Shown here piece after piece: positions 29,440 through 40,359 of a DNA stretch of 64,000 bases; within the stretch, counting starts at the first letter, position 1, and the number at the start of each line of letters is the position of its first letter. The stretch covers positions 123,584,899 to 123,648,898 of the forward strand of contig OZ038380.1 in assembly GCA_964036045.1 (NCBI GenBank), written 5' to 3'. The DNA is from Eutreptiella sp. 'Long Island Sound 2002'. Lineage: Eukaryota; Euglenozoa; Euglenophyceae; Eutreptiales; Eutreptiaceae. The notes under the pieces are model-generated. The model searched no databases, was not told the origin of the DNA, and saw only the letters and a list, made by a program, of their open reading frames with translations. The translations under genes were made by a program, and so were the position numbers.

Positions 29440-31683
29440 AGGGGCGTCTGAGGTCAGACGCTCCCCCTCCCCCGACTGCCCGCCCACTGGGCGGGCTGTT
29501 GCGGTCCGCTACCCACGTGCTGTGGGCGCGGGTGTGTGGGTGTGGGCGCCCAACACTGTCCCCTTGGCCTGCATGCCCTGTGGGGGCTGCGTGCCGCGGG
29601 GGTGGTGTGGTGGGGGACCGTCCCGGGGGGGGGGGGGTGGCGTGCCACTGTTGTGAGGGGCGTCTGGTGTCAGGCGCTGTCCCTCCTCCGACCGCCCGTT
29701 CTCTGGGGCGGGCAGCCGGGCTACCGCGACCCGTGTGTTCCGGGTGCGGTCGGTGCGGGCGTGGGGACCCAATACCGGTTCCACAGCGTGCGCCCTTGCG
29801 GGCCGGCGTTGCTCGCTTTGGGGGTGGCGGAAGGGTGTCCCCGGGGGGGGTGCCCTCCACCGTTGTGAGGGGCGTCTGAGGTCAGGCGCTCCCCCTCCCC
29901 CGAATGCCCGCCCACTGGGCGGGCTGTTGGGGTCCGCCACCCACTGGCTGTTGGTGCTGGGGGGGTGCGGGCGTGGAGACCCATCACCAACCCCACAGCG
30001 CGTGCTCTTGCGAGCTGGCTTTGCGCGCTGTGGGGGCGGCACGAGGGCGCCCGCGGGGGGCGCCTCCTACCTGGATGTGGGGCGTCCGGGGTAGGGCGCT
30101 CTCCCACCCCCGACTGCCCGCCCTCTGGGCGGGCTGCCGCGGCCCACTACCCACTGGCTGTGGGTGCGGGGGGATGCGGGCGTGGGGACCCGTCACCGAC
30201 TGCACAGCGCGCGCTCTTGCGTGCTGTGGGGGCGGCATGAGGGTCCCCGGGGGGGCCGCCTCTTGCCTTTTTTTGCACTGAACGGCGCCTTTTGTGGCTG
30301 GCCAGGCCGAGGGGCCGCCTCTTGCCTGGGTGTGGGGTGTCCGGGGTCGGGCGCTCTCCCACCCCCGACTGCCCGCCCTCTGGGCGGGCTGCAAGGCGCC
30401 ACTACCCGCTGGCTGTGGGTGCCGGGGGATGCGGGCGTGGGGACCCGTCACCAACCCCACAGCGCGCGCTCTTGCGAGCTGGCTTTGCGCGCTGTGGGGG
30501 CGGCACGAGGCCGCCCAGGGGTGGCGCCTCCTGCCTGGGTGTGGGCCGTTCGGGGTCGGGCGCTCTCTCACCCCCGACTGCCCGTCCTCTGGGCGGGCTG
30601 CCGGGGCCCACTACCCACTGGCTGTGGGTGCGGGGGGGTGCGGGCGTGGGGACCCGTCACCAACCCCTCAGCGCGCATTCTTGCGTGCTGTGGGGGCGGC
30701 ATGAGGGCGCCCGGGGGGGGCGCCTCTTGCCTGGGTGTGGGGCGTCCGGGGTCGGGCGCTCTCCCACCCCCGACTGCCTGCCCTCTGGGCGGGCTGCCGG
30801 AGCCCACTACCCACTGGCTGTGGGTGCGGGGGGGTGCCGGCGTGGGGACCCGTCACCAACCCCACAGCGCGCGCTCTTGCGAGCTGGCTTTGCGCGCTGT
30901 GGGGGCGGCACGAGAGCGCCCGGGGGGGGCGCCTCTTGCCTGGGTGTGGGGCGTCCGGGGTCGGGCGCTCTCCGGACCCCGACTGCCCGCCCTCTGGGCG
31001 GGCTGCTGGGGCCCACTACCCACTGGCTGTGGGTGCGGGGCGGTGCGGGTGTGGGGACCCGTCACCAACCCCACAGCGCGCACTCCTGCTTGCTGTGGGG
31101 CGGCATGAGGGCGCCGGGGGGGGGCGCCTCTTGTCTGGGTGTGCGGCGTCCGGGGTCGGGCGCTCTCCCACCCCCGACTGGCCGCCCTCTGGGCGGGCTG
31201 CTGGGGCCCACTACCCACTGGCTGTTGGTGCAGGGGGTTGCGGGCGTGGGGACCCGTCACCAGTCCCACAGCGCGCACTCTTGCGAGCTGGCTTTGCGCG
31301 CTGTGGGGGCGGCACGAGGGCGCCCGGGGGGGGGCGCCTCCTGCCTGGGTGTGGGGCGTCCGGGGTCGGGCGCTCTCCCACCCCCGACTGCCCGCCCTCT
31401 GGGCGGGCTGCCGGGGCCCACTACCCACTGGCTGCCGGTGCGGGGGAGTGCGGCCGTGGGGACCCGTCACCAACCCCACAGCGCGCGCTCATGCATGCTG
31501 TGGGGGGGGCATGAGGGCGCCCGGGGGGGGCGCCTCTTGCCTGGGTGCGGGGCGTCCGGGGTCGGGCGCTCTCCGTTCCCCGGCTGCCCGCCCTCTGGGC
31601 GGGCTACCGGGGCCCACTACCCACTGGCTGTTGGTGCGGGGGGGTGCGGGCGTGGGGACCCGTCACCAACCCCACAGCGCGCG
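29440..31683 (+). repeat. GC-rich tandem array, about eleven units of 195-215 bp
   Basis: A unit is recognised by a GCCCGCCC-TCT-GGGCGGGC hairpin at about 29480, 29693, 29905, 30117, 30370, 30583, 30776, 30986, 31182, 31388 and 31587. Later units alternate between a longer form (with a GAGCTGGCTTTGCGCGCT insert) and a shorter form. One unit near 30250-30320 has an extra piece of about 50 bp. Long open frames across the array are repeats of one peptide and are by-products of the unit length. It sits between two copies of the LINE RNase H region. Confidence 0.9.
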
Positions 31684-32943
31684 CTATTGCGCCTACCTGC
31701 CGGTGAACCCATGCCGCCTCCCACAACCGGACCTACTCTTCCTCACGGAAGCCTCAGGCGAATCCGCCCTCACGCCCATCACCTGGGGAGCCACCATACA
31801 GCTAACCCACACCTGGGGGCACTACCACATGGACCACCACACGGGCCACACCACCTACGGGGCCTCCTCCCACGGGGAACTTAAGGCGATGCCCAACGCC
31901 CTCGCCGAAATCGCAGCCCACCTACCCGTTCTACTCCCGCACGTCGTCCGGGTCTGGTTTATAGTGGACGCCACTGTCGACACACACCTACTCCTCAGCA
32001 TAGCAAGACAACCACTCCACAAAGCTACCGCGACGAGCCTCGGCACACAAGCACTGCTACCGTAGCCTTCCCCCCTACGTCCAACTTCACATCGTGAAAC
32101 AAGACCCCCACAGGCACCAATACGGAAATGATAAGGTCGGCAACCAGCCAGTACACCAGCGCACAACGCACCTGCCAAGACTCCAGGTCCCCGACCTCGG
32201 CCGAAACCACACACACCTCCAACACATACCCCCCAAACCAGAGCCCCCTATACCTCCCACGACAGAGCATACCATTACCCCAACCCCATTCAACATCTCG
32301 CCCGCGTGCTCGGCGACACAGACAGCCGGGCACACATCCAAGAGCTCCAGGGGAAACTGAAAGTCCCCGTCTACCACTTGGCACTGCGCTCAGCAAACGT
32401 CCCAGCCCACCTCCAGAAACGACGCATTCACCTCCTCAGAGAGCAACTACCATTCCTCACCAGGGTCGCCAGATGGCTCGGCCGCAAGCACATCCACGTC
32501 CCGGAAAAACACACCCGCTGCCCATGCGAACACACCACCCAAGGGGACTGGGAACACTTCAAGAAATGCCCCCTCCATACGAGCGGGACACACTAGTGGG
32601 CTGGTTGCTGGCAGAAACCCTACGGCAACAGGAAGGCTGGCGAACCCACAGCCACGCACATCAGGCCACCGAACACCTCTTCAGGGATCCCCGGGTCAAG
32701 GAGGCCACCATGAGAGGGGCGCTGACACAGGCCCTACACCAACAACTCGCCAAACACACAGAGAGGCCGATGGAGGCAGCAGCGCACCTCCAGCCGGAAG
32801 CAGTCTGCAGATTAGCAGCCCAAACCGTACACCGCAAACACCTCCTGTTGACACACACAGAACAACTCACCGACCCCACCGCCAGGGAACACATGCAGCG
32901 TCTCATGCATTACCATGCCGTGCATGACGCAGAAGTCCACTAA
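31684..32943 (+). pseudogene. LINE RNase H copy b and zinc-finger region
   Basis: It begins abruptly at the equivalent of 27605. RNase H reads LLFLTEASGESAL (the first Asp is changed to Glu), SHGELKAM and VWFIVDATVDTHLLL. After a frameshift, HTRCPCEHTTQGDWEHFKKC forms a Cys-His zinc finger of the kind often found at the end of LINE polyproteins. A helical region follows (LVGWLLAETLRQQEGW, ATMRGALTQALHQQLAKH), ending at a stop at 32941. The nucleotide match to copy a is very high, so the duplication is fairly recent. Confidence 0.85.
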
Positions 32944-35300
32944 CCCACTCCGCGCCCCACAAACGCCCCCCCCCATCTCCGTCCGCAGGCCTCCAAGACA
33001 CCACCAGAGCACCCAAGAAGGCCAGCGGGCCCCACCGCAAGGCCCCCCCGCCACAAGCACCCACGGCACTCCAGAGCCCACCTCTCACCCACGAGGGCAC
33101 CCGGCATCGCTCAGCCCAGCTGAGCCCACCAAGGGCCACCCATACGTCAACAGGGACGCGCAGGACCCCGGCAACCCACCGGGCCCGCCCCCCCCGGGAC
33201 CCGGAGCATCCCCCCCTCACAGCGACCACCATCCGCGACCCCAACCTCCTCCAAGCAACCCTCCAAGGCAGGGCCCTGGGCACTCCCCTGGGCTGGTACC
33301 GCCTACAAGAGACCTGGACCAAGCTCACTTTCAAAGCCCTCCGAGACCTCACCACCCCAGGCAACGGCCTTCACGAGGCCATCGTAGACCTGGTACTCTG
33401 ACGAGCCCGCAAACACGCCCAAGGCCAGCACGTCTGGATCCCCCCCATCGAGTGGGGCCAGGCCCTGACACACAACACCAACACCAACGTCACACGTCGA
33501 GGGACCATACGCCTACGACGAGCCGCAGCGGAGAACGACCACCCAGCAGAGCCGAACCACCTGGAACAATGGGAACAGGCCACCACACCAACACGCAACA
33601 CCGCCCTCAGCGCCGCCGGCCTCCACACCCCAGACGACGACCTCCCTCCCCCACCTACAGACAGCGACGGCCCCCCGCCGGAGGTCTGGGTTGCAGTCCT
33701 CAAGCGCGGGCACTACTACGTAGTGGCCGCTACAGCAACGTCCCCCGGCCCACAATGGCTCTTCCAAGGGACAGACACCATGCTCGCCGCAGGGTCTGCC
33801 CAACCAGGGGCAGTGAGGGACCCCAGCACCCCGCACAGAGTCCTCAGGGGGGCCCTCCAGCCAGAGAACAAACCGCCGGCCCGCGTGCTGGCCCTAATCA
33901 CCTCAGAGCGGGCGGGCTACCACCTGGGACTGGCCATGCCCTGCCTGGCCCAATGGATCCAGCGCCGCTGGCCATCCACGGGGGCTGTGCCCTGGATTTG
34001 GGCCATCCCCACCGCCAACACACAAATCGAGGCAGGCCCAGACACCCGGAAGGACCCCCCCCCCAGGCCACAGCACTCCCTCACCTGTGGGTACCACGCC
34101 ATCCACAGGATCCTCCGCCGCGTGGGCCTTAGCCCAGAGCTAGCATACCATCTTCCCACCACTGACCAAGAGGTGCACCAAATACGCATGCTCGTCTGCG
34201 AGATCCTTGCCCCGGCCGCAGAAGATGGCAATCTTCTCCTCCAAACCCCCCTGCCTACAACTGACCACACAAGCGCGCCGCTGCAAGCGAACACATACAC
34301 CGACACAACACACACCCCCGCGCAATCCCCGCCCCTGCCCCTCCCTGCCCGCTACCAACCCCGGAGGCCCACACGCGCCCACCATCGCGCGCATCCCCGG
34401 GCGCCGCGACACGGGCCTCCCCCAGCCGCTGTAACGAAGCCCGTCACGGACCCACCCGCCAGACCCCCCTCACCACCCCCAACACCCGACGACCCGCACA
34501 CACCCACCGCGAGGAGCCCCACGCTCCACGGCACGCCCATCCCGCCCAGTGGCCCGCACACGCCCCCTGCAGACACCCCAGGAAACCCAGGCCCACCCCC
34601 CCCGGCCCCCGAATACAGCCCACGCGAACTGTTTCCCCCCGCGGACGCCAACCCACACAACCTCACGAATTGCAGGACCCCGGGCCAGCCAAGCCCAGAA
34701 GGCGAAAACCGCAGCCCCGCGCCTCCCTCCCCCATCGCTGCCGACCAGATCTGCCCGCCGGGTCGCCAGCTCACTGCCAGGCGCCCCCGGCCACCCAGCC
34801 GAAACCTGCAGCTCCAGGACATGCCCTCCATCCTCCCTGTATGGCCGCAGCAGAAGCCGCCGCCCACAAACCCGCAACTGCCCGCATCACAGCGCAACCC
34901 GCGTCCCCTAAAACCACCACTTCCTCCTCATCCTCATCCCCATCGACTTCCTCCACCTCATCCACATCCCCTCCCCGCCAACCTCAATCACAAGGCCACG
35001 GCCAGAGCCAAAGCTGCAGCCGCACGCCAGGCTACCGGGGGCCCCCTGATGCCCACACAGGCGACCCAGGCGGCCCGGCAGCACATCGAGAACCCCCTCC
35101 ACCTGGCACCGGCGCCCTCACACCTGCGGACCGAGGTCTTCCTGAATTTCGAGCCAGACACCAACCGAACACTCGACCCGAAGACACCAAGCCGGCGCCC
35201 AAACGATCACAACAGCAGCAACAGCACCACCACCAACACCACCCCACGCAGCCCCCAACACTGCAAAAGCAACGAGGGCAACCCAAGCGACACCGCCTAA
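32944..35300 (+). pseudogene. LINE copy 1 C-terminal region with a possible Ulp1-like cysteine protease
   Basis: From about 33200 one frame reads TIRDPNLLQATLQGRALG, breaks at a TGA near 33399, then stays open to 35300. It contains GHYYVVAATA, WLFQGTDTM and, about 100 residues later, RPQHSLTCGYHAIHRILRRV. The order His, Asp, Gln, Cys with a final (S/D)CG resembles C48 (Ulp1/SUMO-protease) peptidases; this is inference from motif spacing only. Some LINEs and DNA transposons are known to carry such proteases. After 34250 the frame is Pro/Thr-rich and probably disordered. Confidence 0.45.
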
Positions 35301-36558
35301 CCCAAAGCCTAACTCAAACCAGGACCCCCCACCCACCACAACCCGAGCCCCCCTCCCCCCAGCGGCCGTCGCGAGCACAGAGGCGGCCACCCAACACGAC
35401 CCCGTCCAAACCCGCGTCAACATCCCCATCTCCAAGCGGCCCGTCATCCAGCCCCCACAAACCACCACCGCCACCGGCCAGACCGACCTAGGGACGTGGG
35501 ACCCCTCGACCTGAGTCACTGTTAAACTCGGCCCCCGACCTGCCCCCGCTACCCACCAAACAGTACGGCCCCGGGGACTGCACACGATGACCGACCCCCG
35601 ACCCCCACCAGGGTAACCGGAATATCCACAAGAGATCCTAGGCCCATACCCGCAGCACCATCCCCAACACTACCAGCGCCACCACGACCAACGGTCCAAC
35701 CACCACCACCACCAACACCACCCGCACCACTACCACTGCCCACCACCCTACCCCACGGGGCCACAACCCCCCGTGCACCAGCAGCACCAGCGTATGGGAT
35801 GGCAGCAACCAGGCGCTCCACCCACATACCCCAGCTACCACCAGGGGCCACCCCCCCCGTACCAGAAACCGTATCCCCCCAGCCACCACGTCCACGCCAA
35901 AGGGGCCCCCCGGCCCCAACCCCACGAGGGACAGTCACTCCAGCCGTACCACCAGCCATTGCCGCCGCCGCACCCCTACGCGGCGGATCAATGGAGTGCG
36001 GGGCACTTCCTCCCCCCCCCCAGTACCAGGCGGCACCACGCAAGGCCCCCCCGGACCCCCCAACACCTTATTACTGGCCCGGCTCGACCCGCGACGAGGC
36101 CCGGCCCCGCAAACGGCGGCGCTCCCGCTCTCACGCCACACGGCGCACCCACCCCAGGCGCTCACGCTCCCCACAGCGCCACTGCGCCTCACGCGCTCAC
36201 TCGCGCCGCTCCCGCTCCCCAAGGCGCCACCACAACCCCCCAGGGCCCTGCTCCCGCCGCTCCCCCTCCCCCGGGTGCCACCACGCACGCCACCGCCGCC
36301 CCATGTCCACCTCCCCCTCCGCCCGTGAGCCCCACAGGGGTTCCCGTTCCTACCGCTGCCCGTACACGTCCTCCACCCCCAGCCCCCGCCACCGCCGCGC
36401 CCTCTCCCCCAGGCGCCGCCACGCCCGCCACGGCCGCATGTCCACATCCTCCTCCCGCCAGTCCAGGACCTCGAGCTCGGTCGCCTCCCCCCTTCAGGCC
36501 CCTGCCTACCTCGCCTGGTGGTCTGCCCCCGCCTTGCGGGAGCTCCGCCGCTGAGTGA
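35301..36558 (+). other. LINE copy 1 Pro/Gln/Tyr-rich and RS-like tracts
   Basis: After 35300 no single frame is convincing until 35773, where HQQHQRMGWQQPGAPPTYPS and similar Tyr/Gln/Pro text looks like a disordered RNA-binding segment. From about 36090 the frame at 35799 gives RKRRRSRSHATRRTHPRRS and more Arg-Ser pairs, resembling an RS domain. Because the DNA is strongly C-rich, these readings may be composition effects. A stop closes both frames at 36552-36558. Confidence 0.4.
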
Positions 36559-38739
36559 AGTGGGGCAGGGACCGGGAAGGCGAGAAGGGATGCAGACGGT
36601 GCACACCGTCAAGGAGTTCCGCACCCGCACCCCAGCCAACCCCAACAAGGCCCCCCTGGAGGCAACCATGCCGCAGGCGGTATAATAGGCCCTCCTCCAT
36701 GACGTGGTCCAGGGCCTCGCCCCCCCTACACCCCTCAATCCCTTCGCCAGTGGCTCGGGACCACCCACCCCCAGGCGTGGGCCATCGGCGCCCCACAGGC
36801 CCCCCCCCACCCCACCACCACCAGACCGGGAGGGGAAAGGGCACGGCCAAGAGGAGGGCAAGGGACAGAAAGGGACACTCCGGCAAAGGGGAAAGGAAGG
36901 GCCCAAAGTGACAGGCAGGCGCCCACAGGGACAGGGCACCGGAAGGGACACAACAGGGGAGCTGGAAACCACCCATGGGCCAGGAAGGGGGAGGAACAGG
37001 GACCGGGGCGCAGAGAAAGAGGACACAACGGTGGCACCAGGGCCCCCTTGCAGAAAGGGCATGCCACAACAGAGGGACCAGCAACACTTCACCCCCAGCA
37101 GACACCGCGCGACCCCCGGACGCGCAGGCCCCCAACACACGCCGCCGAAGCAGAATCGGACGCCGTACGGACCACACCGCCTCACGCCCACCAGCCACCA
37201 GAAACCACCCAGGGGGAGGAGGGCACAACTACACGGGGAGGAGGGCCTACATGCACAGAGGAAGCCGCCGAGAACACCGCCGTGCAGCCCAGCAGCACGC
37301 CCTCAGCGCCAGGCGAAGACCCCGGCCACAGCAAGGGCCACCTCACAGGCACCGGAAGAGGAAGAAGGCGCAGCCACAACACCCGGGGCTAGAGGCAAGG
37401 ACCCCGAGAGGACACGGGAACAAAGCACAGGTCCCCAGGGAGGACAATCCCGCGGACACCTACCCGACCCACCAGCCCGAGCGGCACAGACCCAGAGAGC
37501 CACCCAACCCCTAACCGCACCCCCCAGCCACCAGCCAGCCACACTAGAACCCCCACTGCGCACCACGACACGGGCCGGACTGACCTCCACCGACCCACCA
37601 TGTCACAACAGGAGGCAGCACGGCACACCACACTGCAGCGAGTCACTGTGCAACGCACCACAAAAAGGCAGCCCAAGGCACAACACGCCACAGCACGACG
37701 CGACGCAACGCGGCAAAGAGCGGCACACCAAGGCACGACACGGCGCAACACGGCGCGACCCAGCAGGGCGCGCCGCAACACAGCACGGTCCAGCACAACA
37801 CAGCACGGCGAAACACGGCACGACGCAGCACGGCGCACCACAGCACACCACAACACCAAAGCAACGGACGCTACAAGAGGGTCTAGCCAAAACAAGCCGC
37901 CGCACACCCATGAGGGCGCTGCACCAGCCCGCCACACACCAGCAAGGGGCCACCGAGCCCCCGGCAACAACGGTGGCGGTCTGCCCACACAAACCGCCGC
38001 CGGAAAGTTAATACCGGCCCCACGGAGGCGAAGGGACACGAAAAACCCTAGCCCCCCTAACCCAGGGCCTGACGTAGCCGCCTGGCGCAACCGCCCAGCC
38101 GGCAGGGCCAGAACCTAACCCGGCAGGAATGGCCGCCGAGCCAAGCGTGTACATAACCCAGCCGACCCATGGGGCCAGTGCAAGGCCTGGCAAAGCGCAA
38201 GCACCAACAGCCACCCGGATGACCACACCGAATGCCAACCAGTGCGTACACCAGCCCAGGGAAGGCAGAGGGAGGAACAGGCAGACCCCCCCCAAAAAAA
38301 AAACCAGGGGGGGGGGGCACGAGAAAGGCCCACAGCCACGAAACCGCCCACCCACACTACAAGAGGCGGCCAAACCCCCCAGCCAGACGGCACCGAAGAC
38401 GGGACCCTCCAAAGGGGCACCGCAGGACCAGCCAACCAAAACCGGCAACGCCAAACCAAGAGCAGCGACCCACCGGAGGAAGGGACAACCCGAACACGCA
38501 GACACACACCACGATTGGGCGGAGATGGAAAAAAAAAAACACGAAGGCGCAGCCGGAACAAGAGGGGAAGGAAGGACGGGGATCGCGAGACCCAAGACCG
38601 TGACAGCCAGCGACCGACACCACAAAGGCACGACACGCCACGCCACGACGCCCCTCCCCCCCCAAGAAAAAAGCAAAAGGGGAGGGGAGGGGGCAAACCC
38701 CACACACAGCAACACCCGCACACCCCCACACCACAAGCA
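36559..38739 (+). other. Low-complexity GC-rich LINE 3' region
   Basis: Purine-rich GGGAAAGG stretches (36830-37010) are followed by ACGACGCAACACGGCA-like imperfect repeats (about 37600-37870). Frames on both strands stay open for hundreds of codons, but the products are simple-composition peptides with no domain. I would treat this as untranslated or degenerate. Confidence 0.5.
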
Positions 38740-39320
38740 GCCCCCCAGTAATGACGGGATGCAATCGGGGCACAGGCACGAACGCACACACACCCGGACA
38801 CCCCAACCAAGGGGAGCGGGGCACAGCCAAAACCCGAGCCAAGCACGCACGCCCATACCGCACACCCCAGCCAGGAATGGCGGGGTACAAGCGGGGCGCA
38901 CAAACAAACACACACACGCCCCAGCAACCCAGCCAGGAGTGGCGGGGCGCGGCTGCAACCCAGGCCGGAGCACACACCCCTGCACCGCACCCCGAGCCAG
39001 GAGGTGCAGGGGACAAGGCCGGACGAGCACACAAACACACACACACCCCAACACCTCCCCTAGCAGTGGCGGGGCGCAGCCAAAACCCAAACCCAAGCAC
39101 ACACGCCCACACCGCACACCCGAACCGGGAACGGCGGCATACAGGCGGAGCGCGCACACAGCCAGGCACGCCCCAAAGCCCCAACCAATAATGGTGGGGT
39201 GCAGGCCAAAACACAGTCGCAACCGCAAACACCGCTAACCCCAGCCGGGAAAAGAGGAGCGAAACCACAACCCAAACCCAAACACACCCACCCAAGACCC
39301 CAGCCAGGGCTGGCGGGGTT
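38740..39320 (+). repeat. Hairpin array in the LINE copy 1 tail, about 62-bp spacing
   Basis: About ten related motifs at roughly 38745, 38810, 38870, 38932, 38996, 39059, 39124, 39183, 39244 and 39303. Well-preserved ones have outer arms CCCC/GGGG, inner arms GCCA/TGGC and a 4-base loop. At 39183 the inner arms are ACCA/TGGT, a paired change that keeps the stem. The hairpins are separated by ACAC-rich spacers. The same hairpin family forms the array at 48035-50835. Confidence 0.8.
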
Positions 39321-39856
39321 ACCGAAACCCGAACCCAAGCACAACCCAGACCCAAACAGAAACGCCACACAACAATAGGAAACCCAGTGTCCATAGCCCG
39401 GGCACTGAGGCAGCGTGTGCCATGCAGCTGACCCGGCCAAACGCGATCCGGAAACCAGGGTTAACGCTGCATCCTAAAGCCTGCGCTGCTTGGGGACTCG
39501 AAGCGGGGCGTGCGACACCCAAGCGCCTCGGAACCCCAGTACCGAGAACATGCATGCATGCCTTGGGAACAGGATACGCCAGGAAGTCGATTGAACCTCT
39601 AGGATTCCGCCCAAAAGAGGGGACGTTTGCAAGCACGGGGGCACACCCTCCTGGCGAGACAAGCATGTCACGCTGGCGGCAATCAGCCCTCCCGGTGTTG
39701 CCGAGGGCCGCTTTGTTGGGGGCCACCAGTCAGGTCTAGCGGGATGTAAGCCGCCTCACCTCTTCATGCTCGGAACGTCTTCCTGTCCGTCACAGGGGCA
39801 ACGCCAGGGGGAACCATGGGGCGCCTCTCCACGACCGAGTGCACCACCTACTTACC
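39321..39856 (+). other. LINE copy 1 3' tail
   Basis: 540 bp of less repetitive sequence ending at the target duplication. It contains a CATGCATGCATG palindrome near 39550. There is no poly(A) or obvious simple-repeat tail. It is presumably the part that the LINE RT recognises (inference). Confidence 0.6.
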
Positions 39857-39866
39857 TCAAACAGAC
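39857..39866. repeat. Right target-site duplication of LINE copy 1
   Basis: TCAAACAGAC, identical to 3992-4001. Confidence 0.9.
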
Positions 39867-40359
39867 TGAGAAATTTGTGCCATCTTGCCTGTCAACCAGC
39901 TGGGCCCGAAACTGTATCAATGTGTTCGGTGGCCCAATATTCAAAAGACCGATGATCCGTCAGGACCTTGATTCGATTGGTGCCAACCCACGATTGGTAC
40001 CTTTTCGGTGCGCAGATTATGGCGTACGTTTCTTGGTCACGCGGCGACCATTGCATTTGGCCTGGGGCTAGCTTCCGAGACCAAAATGCAAGAGGGTAAT
40101 GATCACCGATGGCTTCATCCACCTGTTCAAGGACGGCTCCGATCGCGTACCTGGATGCGTCGGTTCTTAGGTAGAAGGGTTTGTCGAATTTCGGCACATG
40201 CAACGTGGAGACTTTGCGGAGGGCCGCCTTCCAGTGATGGAAGGCTTCCCCGCATTCATCGGTCCACTTGACATGCGCCTTTGAACCTGCCTTGCCGGCA
40301 TCTCTCCCTACTTTCAGTAATTCAGTAAGGGGGGCGGCGAATTTGGCAGGATTTGGCAC
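39867..40359 (-). pseudogene. Element C RNase H, first part
   Basis: The minus strand reads AAPLTELLKVGRD (RT connection), FYLRTDASRYAIGAVLEQV (catalytic Asp), DQETYAI (catalytic Glu), VLTDHRSFEYW and HIDTVSGPAG. Then come a TGA and QARWHKFLSLF, up to the LINE junction. The continuation FDLHVSYLPG is at 3999 and leftwards. RNase H removes the RNA strand during cDNA synthesis. Confidence 0.9.

Larger units (their letters stand above)
4002..39856 (+). mobile_element. LINE copy 1, 5'-truncated, interrupted by elements A and B
   Basis: The insertion is bounded by a 10-bp duplication. It starts inside ORF1 (its first bases align with copy 2 near 60930), as expected for a 5'-truncated LINE. In order it has the ORF1 end, APE-type endonuclease, [elements A and B], RT, RNase H, zinc finger, a cysteine-protease-like region, Pro-rich tracts, a hairpin array and a 3' tail. 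Without A it is about 16.7 kb, but part of that is an internal duplication around a GC-rich array. No poly(A) tail is visible at 39856. The high C content of the plus strand contrasts with the LTR elements. It has many stops and is inactive. Confidence 0.85.

Noticed and set aside
30292-31884. 530-codon open frame across the GC-rich tandem array
   Set aside because: The peptide is a direct translation of the DNA repeat unit, other frames of both strands are equally open, and it runs unchanged into unrelated LINE sequence.
36704-38011. 435-codon Pro/Arg/Thr-rich open frame
   Set aside because: Stop-poor because of extreme GC composition; several overlapping frames on both strands are just as long and none has a domain.
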